64,000 bases of DNA, taken from NCBI GenBank assembly GCA_963782475.1, contig CAWAJW010000015.1:868001-932000 (forward strand). The letters run 5' to 3'. Below, one piece after another: positions 25,719-34,767 of this stretch (position 1 is its first letter; each line of letters begins with the position of its first letter). This stretch comes from CAVQBP01 sp963782475. GTDB lineage: Bacteria; Bacteroidota; Ignavibacteria; Ignavibacteriales; Ignavibacteriaceae. Under the pieces are notes generated by a model, which saw only the letters and a program-made list of their open reading frames with translations, searched no databases and had not been told where the DNA came from. The position numbers were made by a program, and so were the translations under genes.

Positions 25719-25738
25719 AGCATACAATGAAGTATGCT
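25719..25738 (-). terminator. Intrinsic terminator on the minus strand
   Basis: A 7-bp perfect stem (AGCATAC with GTATGCT, 6-nt loop). Read on the minus strand it is followed by a run of eight T. It is placed to stop transcripts coming from the DUF3631-like ATPase gene, after they cross the repeat cluster. Confidence 0.65.
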
Positions 25739-25755
25739 CTCGATTTATTTGAACA

Positions 25756-26038
25756 GTAACAAAAGAGTAACAAAATCAGTAACAGAAAATCCTTGCAAAA
25801 CAGCTCATATTACCAGATTTTTCCAATTTGTTACTCAAATGACGCTAAAATCAGAAAAGTATACCTCCGAAGGGGTGTCCACTTCTTTGAGGTAAGCATT
25901 TCATCACAATTCGTCAATTCTTTGCCTATCATCATTATTCTCAATTATCTGTAACAACGTAACAAACTAATGAATATCTGACATTATGAACCTATTTCAG
26001 GCTTTTCAGTGTTACGAAAGCTGTTACAGATTTGTTAC
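25756..26038. repeat. GTAACA repeat cluster, candidate iteron origin
   Basis: Nine copies of GTAACA or its complement TGTTAC lie within 283 bp: plus-strand copies at 25756, 25767, 25779, 25951 and 25959, and minus-strand copies at 25829, 26010, 26022 and 26033. By base count alone well under one copy would be expected. Many are followed by AA or AAA, and spacings of 11-12 bp recur. The cluster lies between the ATPase gene and the small basic protein. It may be a replication origin or operator array for an element-coded protein. Confidence 0.55.
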
Positions 26039-26042
26039 GAAA

Positions 26043-27437
26043 TCAATTACAGTATCTCGCCATTTGTTCCTCAACTTTTAACTTGGAAATTATGTACTCT
26101 TTCTTTACCACTCCATCTTCTTTATCACGATAATTTCTTGTTGTCTCCTTAAACAATGCCCTGATTTTCCTGGAAAGCGTGGCTTGATTCATTGAATAGG
26201 GAATAACATTGTTCTTTTGGAGATATTGGTGAAGTTTCTTTGCATCATAATAGTAAATGCCATCTTCCACCTTATTTGGTGGAAATATTAAGTTGTTCCT
26301 TATTATTCTGCTTAGCTCTAAAACTAGCTTGACTGTAACGTTATCTTCCTGGTCATCAATTAACCTGTTTGCTTTTTCCTCTTGAGCTAGTAGAATCATT
26401 TTTGACGTTAAATTTGGAGTACTATTGCCACCTACCAATTTGGCAAATGCTATCATAGGCAGCCAGAGATCCGAAGTTCGATTATCAAGCACTTCAATAA
26501 TTTCCTGGTTGTTTGATAGTTCTTTATACAAATTGAAAATATCAGAACAAAAGTTTAATCCAAGCATGTACAGTTTGTCTCTTATTTCTTTCTGTTGATT
26601 TTGTATGTCGGTATCTGAATCAATGTATTTTTCAACAGTTTCATTTTTCCCTTTCCTTATCATTGTAATGCAAATAGCTCTATCTCTTAGAACTTCTTCG
26701 AGTTCGTTTATACCTGCAAGCATTTTGGGACAATAACTGCTGAACTTGCCTATCTTGTATTCTTCTCCAATACACCTTTTGACCGCTCCATTGCTATTGA
26801 ATCCCGTTTTCAATACTTCGGCAATTCCGGTGTTCATAAATTGCTTGCTGTTTTTCGAAAGCTTTTCAACTTCATCCATAAACATTGTAGGTAAACTTGC
26901 CTGGACTTCCCTGAATATAACTGCCTCAGTTTGATTAGAGGAGATGTCTCCATTAAAACAAATCGGAGCTAAAACGTCCATTAGGGTGGTCTTACCAGAG
27001 TTCTTTTCTGCATTCAAATGAATGTATGGGAAATATCGAAAGATTTTGAAAGTATATGTTCCCATTGTCCAAAGTGTCAATAAATCATAGTGCCTCTCCT
27101 CCGGCAGGTAAATGAATCTTGAAATGTATTCCCTAATTTCGGTGAACAATTCTGCTGGACTTACTTGATTCGGGTCGGTAATTATTGTTTCAAGCTTTTC
27201 GATTGGGAATCTTGAGGTTACTACCTCCTTCACTATTGGTTCCAGACCTATTTCATTCAGATTTGATAATTCAAGTATTTCATAATCAGAGTTGATAACG
27301 AAATTCTTATCCTTTACCTTGAATCCATAGTATAGCTTTTCATTCACAAAATCCTGAACAGGATGTAATTTTTCTAATTGATTATAATGTTTGAGTTCAT
27401 GTAGTATGTCAAGTGTATTAAACCCTTTTGTTTCCAT
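26043..27437 (-). CDS. DUF3631-like ATPase, probable replication helicase
   Basis: A 464 aa P-loop ATPase of the kind found in element primase/helicase modules. Walker A is NAEKNSGKTTLMDVL (residues ~142-156). Walker B is PTMFMDEVEKLS (183-194). A sensor-like stretch is KMLAGINELEEVLRDRAICI. The C-terminal part (residues ~360-464) looks like a winged-helix region (YYDAKKLHQYL, SMNQATLSRKIRALF). The N-terminal ~100 residues are not recognised, and there is no primase active site. It is probably the replication initiator-helicase of the element, given the adjacent GTAACA cluster. That function is inferred. Confidence 0.7.
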   Translation of the reverse strand: METKGFNTLDILHELKHYNQLEKLHPVQDFVNEKLYYGFKVKDKNFVINSDYEILELSNLNEIGLEPIVKEVVTSRFPIEKLETIITDPNQVSPAELFTEIREYISRFIYLPEERHYDLLTLWTMGTYTFKIFRYFPYIHLNAEKNSGKTTLMDVLAPICFNGDISSNQTEAVIFREVQASLPTMFMDEVEKLSKNSKQFMNTGIAEVLKTGFNSNGAVKRCIGEEYKIGKFSSYCPKMLAGINELEEVLRDRAICITMIRKGKNETVEKYIDSDTDIQNQQKEIRDKLYMLGLNFCSDIFNLYKELSNNQEIIEVLDNRTSDLWLPMIAFAKLVGGNSTPNLTSKMILLAQEEKANRLIDDQEDNVTVKLVLELSRIIRNNLIFPPNKVEDGIYYYDAKKLHQYLQKNNVIPYSMNQATLSRKIRALFKETTRNYRDKEDGVVKKEYIISKLKVEEQMARYCN

Positions 27438-27504
27438 AAATTCTTCCTTTCAAATATAAAACAGAGGACATCACTTGTAAGCAATGCCCCCTGCGGTTGT
27501 GTGC

Positions 27505-27639
27505 TTAGTTGTTTGGTTTGTATATGTAAGTATCCAATATTCTTCTCAGAAATTCGGATAAGCTGATCCCTTTTTCATCTGCACCTGTCTTAATCACATC
27601 GTACATCTTTCGGGGGATAAACAGAGTTACTTTAATCAT
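27505..27639 (-). CDS. Small ribbon-helix-helix DNA-binding protein
   Basis: A 44 aa protein with an excellent AAAGGAGATGATTT site before ATG 27639. Translation gives MIKVTLFIPRKMYDVI, then GISLSEFLRRILD. This is one basic beta-strand followed by two helices, the CopG/Arc ribbon-helix-helix plan, in which the dimer's paired strands read the operator. It is the first gene of the minus-strand cluster and faces the hsd operon. An inverted repeat (ACTGA-N7-TCAGT, 27673-27689) just upstream could be its own operator. It probably represses the replication cluster, the hsd operon, or both. Confidence 0.7.
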   Translation of the reverse strand: MIKVTLFIPRKMYDVIKTGADEKGISLSEFLRRILDTYIYKPNN

Positions 27640-27955
27640 AAATCATCTCCTTTCCGACGCCAAACATATAAAACTGACCCACGTTCAGTCAATAGGTGTA
27701 TATGAAAATGTAGCAACACTACGCTAAAAGGGAGTTAGTGTCAGTGTAAAAATATTTCGGTTTGATACTGCAAGATGAATCTCTGCTCATATTGAACCGC
27801 TAAATCATTGATTTGAAAAAAGAAAATTTATATTCGATGCTGTGAATTGATTCCCCTTTGTATTATTTTCGAAACATGCATGTTTTCATACTCATACGGA
27901 AAAACAAAGGGAGTTCGAGACTTCACTTCAATATTATCATTAGCGGTTGATTACT
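27640..27955. promoter_or_regulatory. Divergent regulatory region between the RHH gene and hsdM
   Basis: About 315 bp separating the minus-strand replication cluster from the plus-strand R-M operon. It carries the inverted repeat ACTGA-N7-TCAGT (27673-27689), 33 bp upstream of the RHH start. No gene is convincing here. I cannot assign -35/-10 elements confidently. Confidence 0.5.
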
Positions 27956-29539
27956 ATGGAAGATATTCAGGAATTACAAAAGAAATTGTGGAAAGCAGCG
28001 GACAAACTTCGAAAGAATATGGATGCAGCAGAATACAAACATATTGTACTTGGTCTGATATTCCTCAAGTACATCTCGGATGCCTTTGGGGAGTTGCATA
28101 ATAAATTAGTTGCTCAGAAAAGTGAAGGGGCTGATCCTGAAGATAAGAATGAGTACCTGGCTGAAAATGTTTTTTATGTGCCACCTATTGCACGATGGAA
28201 ATATTTGCAAGGGAGAGCAAAGCTTCCCTCTATTGGGAAAGATATTGACGATGCAATGCTGGTTATTGAAAAAGATAATCCGCCACTCAAAAATAATGTA
28301 CTGCCAAAAGTTTATGCACAGGAGAAACTTGATAAGCAGTCACTTGGCAGTTTGATTGATCTTTTCGCATCGGCAACTCTTGGAACAAAAGAAGCCAAAA
28401 GTAAGGATATTCTTGGAAAAGTCTACGAATACTTTCTTGGGCAATTTGCACTTGCCGAAGGAAAAAAAGGTGGGCAATTCTATACTCCAACAAGTGTTGT
28501 TCGACTACTTGTGGAAATGCTTGAACCGTATGAAGGAAGAGTATTTGATCCTTGTTGCGGTAGCGGCGGTATGTTCATTCAGAGTGAAAAATTTATTGAA
28601 GCACACTCAGATCATTTTAAGAAGAAAAACGGGAACGGCTTATCGTTGAATCCTGCTGACCGGATTGCAATTTTTGGACAGGAAAGTAATCAGACTACCT
28701 GGCGATTGTGCAAGATGAATCTGGCTATTAGAGGAATTGACAGTACTAATGTAAGATGGAATAATGAAGGAAGTTTCTTAAATGATGCTCATAAAGATCT
28801 GAAGGCAGATTTCATTTTGGCTAATCCTCCGTTTAATGACAGTGACTGGAGCGGTGAACTTTTACAAAACGATGCAAGATGGCGAGTACTTGGTGAAAAT
28901 TTAATCCCACCAGCTGGTAATGCTAATTATGCCTGGATCATGCATTTTATTTTTCACCTTGCACCAACAGGACAGGCAGGTTTCGTTCTTTCAAAAGGTT
29001 CTTTAACATCCCAGACAAATAATGAAGGCACAATTAGAAAGGCTATTATTGAAAAAGGTCTGGTTGATTGTATTGTGAATCTCCCGACAAAACTTTTTTT
29101 GAATACTCAGATTCCTGCATGTCTCTGGTTTTTATCCCGCAATAAAGATAACGGCAAATTTCGAAACAGGGCAAATGAGATTCTGTTTATTGATGCACGA
29201 AATCTTGGCTATTTAATTAACAGAAGAAATCGTGAACTGAGTGAAGAGGATATTAGCAAAATTGCCGAAACTTACCACAACTGGAGAAGTAAAGACAGCA
29301 AATATGAAGACGTACCTGGTTTCTGCAAATCAACATCTGTTAAAGAAGTAGTAAAACTCAACCACGTTTTAACACCTGGCAGATATGTTGGATTGCCTGA
29401 TGATGAAGAAGATTTTAATTTTGTTGAACGGTTTACCTCTCTTAAAACTGAATTAGAAAAGCAGTTAGCTGAAGAAGAGAATTTGAATAAGAGCATTCTT
29501 GCGAATCTTGCCAGAATTAAAATGCCTGAGATGAAATGA
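27956..29539 (+). CDS. hsdM: Type I restriction-modification methyltransferase subunit
   Basis: N6-adenine methyltransferase subunit of a type I R-M complex, acting with HsdS. About 527 aa from ATG 27956; a TTG three codons earlier is possible. An N-terminal helical domain (KLWKAADKLRKNMDAAEYKH, IFLKYISDAF) is followed by the catalytic domain. That domain has GQFYTPTSVVRLLVEML, motif I FDPCCGSGGMF (residues ~197-207) and motif IV ANPPFND. The C-terminal tail interacts with HsdS. The gene is intact and opens a six-gene operon. Confidence 0.95.
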   Translation: MEDIQELQKKLWKAADKLRKNMDAAEYKHIVLGLIFLKYISDAFGELHNKLVAQKSEGADPEDKNEYLAENVFYVPPIARWKYLQGRAKLPSIGKDIDDAMLVIEKDNPPLKNNVLPKVYAQEKLDKQSLGSLIDLFASATLGTKEAKSKDILGKVYEYFLGQFALAEGKKGGQFYTPTSVVRLLVEMLEPYEGRVFDPCCGSGGMFIQSEKFIEAHSDHFKKKNGNGLSLNPADRIAIFGQESNQTTWRLCKMNLAIRGIDSTNVRWNNEGSFLNDAHKDLKADFILANPPFNDSDWSGELLQNDARWRVLGENLIPPAGNANYAWIMHFIFHLAPTGQAGFVLSKGSLTSQTNNEGTIRKAIIEKGLVDCIVNLPTKLFLNTQIPACLWFLSRNKDNGKFRNRANEILFIDARNLGYLINRRNRELSEEDISKIAETYHNWRSKDSKYEDVPGFCKSTSVKEVVKLNHVLTPGRYVGLPDDEEDFNFVERFTSLKTELEKQLAEEENLNKSILANLARIKMPEMK

Positions 29540-30072
29540 GCAAACCTAATCAATACAACAAACTCGAAATGGATGGAACTTTACTTGTGCCAGGTTTTTC
29601 CATTTACGTTCTGGAGATTAAAAGAGAAAAAGAGAAGTGGTTTTATATTGGAATGACTGGTGATCCTCATTATCCATCTGCAAGAGCAGCATTTCACCGA
29701 ATATCGGGACATTTGGAATTAAGCAGGCACTCTACCCAAAACCAACTGCAAATTGCATTGAAAGAAAAACTGGGAATAAGCACTGATGATGATTTCAGAA
29801 AGATTACAATCACCATGCATCACTTTCCTATCAAAGGATTCAAGAGGATATCAGAAAAACTTGACGGTGAAACAATGAAGGGATTGAAGCAGACACGAGC
29901 ATATAAAGAATACAAGAAAGTACAACAACAAGTTCTGGCATTAGAGAACGCATTGATTTTCTATCTTAAAAAGAAATTATTAAACAAGACCGCCGGCGTT
30001 GCTGTTAGAACATCAGATATTCCATTTCGCGAAATCTACAATAAAATAGTGGAAATAGTGAATCATGGGTGA
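29536..30072 (+). CDS. GIY-YIG-like protein between hsdM and hsdS
   Basis: A 178 aa protein with features of a GIY-YIG nuclease fold. FSIYVLEI (21-28) is in the GIY position, with Ser for Gly. WFYIGMTG (35-42) supplies YIG. An Arg-rich helix with Arg50, Arg55 and His59 follows, and Glu137 in ALENALIFYL could be the metal-binding Glu. The first Gly is missing and spacing is unusual, so catalysis is uncertain. It overlaps hsdM by 4 bp and hsdS by 8 bp, so it must be made together with the R-M subunits. It may cut foreign DNA or modify R-M activity. Confidence 0.6.
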   Translation: MSKPNQYNKLEMDGTLLVPGFSIYVLEIKREKEKWFYIGMTGDPHYPSARAAFHRISGHLELSRHSTQNQLQIALKEKLGISTDDDFRKITITMHHFPIKGFKRISEKLDGETMKGLKQTRAYKEYKKVQQQVLALENALIFYLKKKLLNKTAGVAVRTSDIPFREIYNKIVEIVNHG

Positions 30073-31231
30073 ATGGAAAGAATATAAAATGGCAGAAATC
30101 TGTTCATTGATAACAGATGGAAAGCATGGAGACTGCAAAGACGAATCCAACTCAGGTTTTTACTTCATAAGTGCGAAGGACGTGAAAGATGGTAAAATCA
30201 ATTATGATAATGCCAGACAAATTACAAGAGCCGATTTTGAAGAAACCGATAGAAGAACAAATTTTTCAGTTGGGGATATTGTCCTTACAAATAGTGGTAC
30301 TATCGGTAGGATGGCTGTTGGTCAAGATATTCCAGAAACACGAAGAACGACTTTTCAAAAAAGCGTTGCTATTTTAAAACCCATTAATGATATAGTATCA
30401 AGTGAGTTTCTGTATTATCGACTCATGAGCAAACAGAGGTACATTGTTGGTTTAGCAGGAGGGACAACTCAACAAAACTTACTTTTAGGGGATTTAAGAG
30501 ATTTTGAAATTACGATTCCTAATAAAATAGAACAAACCGCCATTTCTTCCATCTTGAGTGAATTGGATGACAAAATAGATCTTCTCTACCGACAAAACAA
30601 AACCCTTGAATCATTAGCAGAAACACTTTTCAGGAAATGGTTTGTGGAAGAAGCAGATGAGAGTTGGGAAAGTGGTACTCTCGAAGATGAATTTGATTTT
30701 ACTATGGGACAATCTCCACCAGGTGATTCTTATAATGAAGATGGTATGGGAACGATTTTTTTCCAAGGTAGAACAGATTTCGATTTTAGATTTCCCAAAA
30801 CCAGAATGTTTACTACTAAACCTTTTCGATTTGCCCACCAATTTGATACATTGATAAGTGTTAGAGCTCCGGTCGGAGATATGAACATGGCTTTCGAAAA
30901 CTGTTGCATAGGAAGAGGATTATCTGCTTTCAGATATAAGAAGGATGAAAAGTTCTATTCTTACACATATTATAAATTACGTTCGTTGATGCGTCAAATT
31001 AAATTATTCGAAGACAGTGGAACCGTGTTTGGGTCAATAAAAAAAGAAGATTTTAAGAATTTTGAAAACTTTATTCCAGCCAAAGAGATAATTGGAAGAT
31101 TCCAAGACAAAGTTCATCCAGTTGATATTAAAATTTATCGTAACACAAAACAAATTCATACACTAACCAAATTGAGAGATGCATTGCTCCCTAAACTGAT
31201 GAATGGAGAAATAAGAGTGAATTATGAGTAA
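30065..31231 (+). CDS. hsdS: Type I restriction-modification specificity subunit
   Basis: Recognises the bipartite DNA target for HsdM and HsdR. The 388 aa hold two target-recognition domains. The first spans about residues 1-165 (GEWKEYKMAEICSLITDGKHG). The second starts after residue ~200 (GTLEDEFDFTMGQSPPGDSYNEDG). Each is followed by a coiled-coil spacer: LDDKIDLLYRQNKTLESLAETLFRKWF in the centre, and KIYRNTKQIHTLTKLRDALLPKLMNGEI at the end. The latter is the usual HsdS C-terminus. It overlaps both neighbours by 8 bp. Confidence 0.93.
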   Translation: MGEWKEYKMAEICSLITDGKHGDCKDESNSGFYFISAKDVKDGKINYDNARQITRADFEETDRRTNFSVGDIVLTNSGTIGRMAVGQDIPETRRTTFQKSVAILKPINDIVSSEFLYYRLMSKQRYIVGLAGGTTQQNLLLGDLRDFEITIPNKIEQTAISSILSELDDKIDLLYRQNKTLESLAETLFRKWFVEEADESWESGTLEDEFDFTMGQSPPGDSYNEDGMGTIFFQGRTDFDFRFPKTRMFTTKPFRFAHQFDTLISVRAPVGDMNMAFENCCIGRGLSAFRYKKDEKFYSYTYYKLRSLMRQIKLFEDSGTVFGSIKKEDFKNFENFIPAKEIIGRFQDKVHPVDIKIYRNTKQIHTLTKLRDALLPKLMNGEIRVNYE

Positions 31232-33053
31232 AGAAATCAGCAATCCATATTCCACTGGTGGTGGGGGTACTCATTTCGAAAATCGAGTACAATCCGCTTT
31301 TACTGTATTAATGCTCACTGGAGGTTTTGCACCTTGTTTACCCCCTTGGCCAATTGCTGAAATTAAACTTCAAGGGAGATATCAGAATTTTGAAACTGAT
31401 GATTTAATTGTGTATTGTAACGAGCCCAATACCGTAAGACAATCAAAACTTTTAGGACAGATCAAACACACAATAAGTTTCACGATAAACGACCATATTT
31501 TACTGGAAGTAATTACCTCAGCATGGAATGATTTCAATAATAAGAAAGTTTTTTCTAAAGAAGCAAAAGATGCAATAGTACTTATATGTGGACCATTGTC
31601 TGGTGTTGATACCGATAGTGTAAGACCACTTTTAGAACAAGCGAGAAACTCAAAAGACTGTGATGATTTTATGAATAGGATTGAGCAAGCAAAATTTACA
31701 AGCAAAGAACAGCGGGAAAAATTAGAAGTATTTAAATCTCATTTAAAAAGTGCAAATAGTGATGTGGGATTAGCTGATGAACAACTTTGGCGATTTCTTA
31801 AATCATTTCATTTATTAATTTATGATCTAGATATTAAGGGGGTAGTTTTTTCTCTCCTCTATACTTTAATCGAACAATATTCTCGAAATAATTCAAGCGC
31901 AATATGGGCTCAAATTAATGAACACATACAATGGGTTAGCGAAAGAGCCGGATTCATCAATGTAGAAAATATTCCTGATGAAATAAGAGATGCATTTAAG
32001 GCAATATCAATTGACACAATTCCAAAAGATTTTGTAAAAGATACTTCAAAAATTGAAATAAGCAATTGGAATGACTATGAAAATGCTCCTGAATTGACTT
32101 TAGCTTGTTTAGTTGGATCATGGAATGAAAATCTTGCATCTGATAAATCAATACTTAGTAAGTTTGCACATTTAGAATATGAGAAATGGATTCCAAAATT
32201 ACGTGATGTTTTACAATATAAAGAAAGCCCACTTGAACTTATGAATGGAATCTGGCGTGTAAAGGATAGACAAAAATTGTGGTTAACCTTAGCCTCAAGA
32301 ATTTTCGATGAACATTTGGATATTTTGAAAGAGAGTTCTGTATTTGTTCTTTCTGAATCAGATCCAAAATTTGAATTACCAAAGGAAGATAGATTTGCAG
32401 CTCAAGTATATGGTAAAGTGCTTAAGTATTCCAATCAACTAAGAAAAGGTTTAGCGGAGTCTTTAGCTCTAACAAGTTGTTTCTCGGATGTACTAAAGAA
32501 CACCTCTCGAGATAAGCCAAGTTTAACGGTTATTTTCGCTATTAGAGAAATTCTTGAAAAATCAAATTGGGTACGCTGGGCAAGTTTAAATGATTTGCTG
32601 CCTACTCTAGCTGAGGCGGCCCCAGATGAATTTATTAGGATTGTTGAAGATAAATTAAAAAGTGAACAAACTTTATTTATGAAGCTCTTTGCTCAAGAAG
32701 GTGCTGGAGTAACTGGTTGGAACTATATGACTGGATTATTGTGGGGATTGGAAGCTTTAGCTTGGGATGAGAAATTTTTAGTGAACGTCACTATTTTACT
32801 TGGTGAATTAGCTAGTATCGATCCGGGTGGTAACTGGTCAAATCGACCATCAAATTCTTTAATTACGATATTTCTACCATGGAAACGTCAAACTAATGCC
32901 TCCTTTGAGAAAATAAAAGTAGCAATAAAAACACTGGATAGAGAATTTCCAGACTTGACGTGGAAATTAATTTTGAGTCTATTGCCAAATCAACACCAAA
33001 TATCTAAGGGAACTTATAAACCGAAATTTCGAAAGGCCATTACCAATGAATGA
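31224..33053 (+). CDS. Nuclease-like protein embedded in the hsd operon
   Basis: A 609 aa protein, not assigned to a named system. The N-terminus (PYSTGGGGTHFENRVQSAF, then Asp59-Asp60 in ETDDLIVY, then Gln79-x-Lys81 in LLGQIKH) fits the Q-x-K variant of the PD-(D/E)xK fold, as in Cap4/DUF4297-type double-strand nucleases of defence proteins. The rest (residues ~200-609) is long and mostly helical. It contains LAWDEKFLVNVTILLGELASIDPGG and LILSLLPNQHQ. I find no Walker A motif, unlike STAND-type proteins with similar N-termini. It overlaps hsdS and the next gene by 8 bp each. Confidence 0.65.
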   Translation: MSKEISNPYSTGGGGTHFENRVQSAFTVLMLTGGFAPCLPPWPIAEIKLQGRYQNFETDDLIVYCNEPNTVRQSKLLGQIKHTISFTINDHILLEVITSAWNDFNNKKVFSKEAKDAIVLICGPLSGVDTDSVRPLLEQARNSKDCDDFMNRIEQAKFTSKEQREKLEVFKSHLKSANSDVGLADEQLWRFLKSFHLLIYDLDIKGVVFSLLYTLIEQYSRNNSSAIWAQINEHIQWVSERAGFINVENIPDEIRDAFKAISIDTIPKDFVKDTSKIEISNWNDYENAPELTLACLVGSWNENLASDKSILSKFAHLEYEKWIPKLRDVLQYKESPLELMNGIWRVKDRQKLWLTLASRIFDEHLDILKESSVFVLSESDPKFELPKEDRFAAQVYGKVLKYSNQLRKGLAESLALTSCFSDVLKNTSRDKPSLTVIFAIREILEKSNWVRWASLNDLLPTLAEAAPDEFIRIVEDKLKSEQTLFMKLFAQEGAGVTGWNYMTGLLWGLEALAWDEKFLVNVTILLGELASIDPGGNWSNRPSNSLITIFLPWKRQTNASFEKIKVAIKTLDREFPDLTWKLILSLLPNQHQISKGTYKPKFRKAITNE

Positions 33054-34767
33054 AAAAATTGATCCTAAAGAATATTGGGAACAAATTGACTTTTATTCTG
33101 AATTGGCTGTTGAGAAATCAAAGGATCATATAGAAAGACTCAATGAATTAATCAAAAACCTTGATAATTTAGTTCGACCATCCTTTGAGAAATTGCTCTC
33201 CTATCTTTCTTCAGAAAAGATAGTGAAACTCTCTGATGATATCAAAGTTAACTTGTGGGATGGTTTAGTTGATTTTACTTCAAAACATAAACGCTTTTCA
33301 GATGCAAAGTGGGCTCTTCCACCAGATGTTATTTCAAAAATTGATTTGGTCGCTAGTCAGATTAAACCTAAGAACCCACTCTTTCTTTATGCTCGCTTGT
33401 TTAGTAGTAGAGACATTGATCTTTATAAAGAAAAAGGGAATTGGGAAGAACAATACAAAAAACTCGATGAACAAAGACAAAAAGCAATTAAGGAGATATT
33501 AAAAGAAGGTGAAATTGACACTGTCTATAATTTTTTAGAAAATGTTGATTCACAGTCGAATGTAGGAAATACATTGGGCTCAATTGCTGATGATTCAATT
33601 GATAAAAAGATTTTACCAAAGTCTCTTGATACTGAAGATTCAAAAATAAAACAATTCATTAGCGCTTACGTTTGGAGCAAGCATTACAACAAAGGATGGA
33701 ATTGGGTTGATGAAGTAATTAATTCAACATGGTCAAATACTCAAATAGCTTGTTTCTTTACTTTTTTACCTTTTACCCTGGAAACGTGGAAAAGAGTTCG
33801 TGAAAAGCTTTCTGAATTTGAGAACTTGTACTGGTTAAATGTAAATGTGAATCCTTATCAAACTAGAAATGATTTAACGATCGCCATTGAAAAACTACTT
33901 GAAGTTGGGAGACCAAAAGCTGCTATATACTGTATATACAAGGACTTATTTGACAAAAAACCTTTGAAGATACCTACAACTTTATATGCACTTAAGGCAG
34001 GAATAAATTCACAGGAACCAAATTATTCCATGCATAACTATCATGTAATTGAAATCATAAAAGCATTGCAGAGCAATCCTGAGATTAATGAAAAAGATTT
34101 ATTAGATATTGAGTGGATATATCTTTCTTTTTTCGATGAACATATTGGAGTCAGTCCAAGTACTTTAGAATTTGGTTTAGCTTCTTACCCTAACTTTTTT
34201 AGTGAAGTAATCCAAATGATTTACCGATCAAAGAAAATTTCCGAAGAAGAGAGAAAAGAACCCACAAATCAGGAAAAGGCAATAGCGATAAATGCTTTGA
34301 ATTTGCTAGATAAATGGGAAATTCCACCCGGTAAGCAGAAAGACAATTCTTTTAATGAGAAGGAATTTAAAAAATGGATAGATCAAGTTAAGGAAATATG
34401 CCGAGAATCTGGTCATCTAGAAGTAGCGCTACTCCATGCTGGTAAAGTACTTTTTTATAGTCCAAAAGATCCATCGGGTTTCTGGATTAATAAAATTGTT
34501 GCTGAAGAACTAAATAGAATGGATGCTGATAAATTGCGATCCGGATTTTCCAATGAGGTTTTCAACTCTATTGGTTTTCATTTTATTGATCCTTCAGGTA
34601 AATCAGAAAGGGGATTGGCACAAGGATATAAAAATAGAGCTGAAGAGACTGAGAATGAAGGATTTCACAGATTAGCAGTTACATTAAGAAAAATTTCCGA
34701 ATCTTTTGAAAGAGAGGCAACATACATAATTGATGAGCACAAGAAAGATATGCAAGACTTAGAATGA
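33046..34767 (+). CDS. Helical partner protein embedded in the hsd operon
   Basis: A 573 aa unrecognised protein with no signal, membrane segment, P-loop or nuclease motif. It looks almost entirely alpha-helical, with repeat-like Trp/Leu-rich helices (for example KQFISAYVWSKHYNKGWNWV and QIACFFTFLPFTLETWKRV). Its C-terminus has a Gly/Arg-rich turn (SGKSERGLAQGYKNRAEE) and a final amphipathic helix. It overlaps the nuclease-like gene by 8 bp and hsdR by 4 bp. I suspect the two genes are halves of one large defence protein that is single-chain elsewhere. This is from general recollection, not a search. Confidence 0.6.
   Translation: MNEKIDPKEYWEQIDFYSELAVEKSKDHIERLNELIKNLDNLVRPSFEKLLSYLSSEKIVKLSDDIKVNLWDGLVDFTSKHKRFSDAKWALPPDVISKIDLVASQIKPKNPLFLYARLFSSRDIDLYKEKGNWEEQYKKLDEQRQKAIKEILKEGEIDTVYNFLENVDSQSNVGNTLGSIADDSIDKKILPKSLDTEDSKIKQFISAYVWSKHYNKGWNWVDEVINSTWSNTQIACFFTFLPFTLETWKRVREKLSEFENLYWLNVNVNPYQTRNDLTIAIEKLLEVGRPKAAIYCIYKDLFDKKPLKIPTTLYALKAGINSQEPNYSMHNYHVIEIIKALQSNPEINEKDLLDIEWIYLSFFDEHIGVSPSTLEFGLASYPNFFSEVIQMIYRSKKISEEERKEPTNQEKAIAINALNLLDKWEIPPGKQKDNSFNEKEFKKWIDQVKEICRESGHLEVALLHAGKVLFYSPKDPSGFWINKIVAEELNRMDADKLRSGFSNEVFNSIGFHFIDPSGKSERGLAQGYKNRAEETENEGFHRLAVTLRKISESFEREATYIIDEHKKDMQDLE

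Noticed and set aside
25756..26038. CRISPR array
   Set aside because: The repeats are only six bases, lie on both strands and are irregularly spaced; no cas genes are present.
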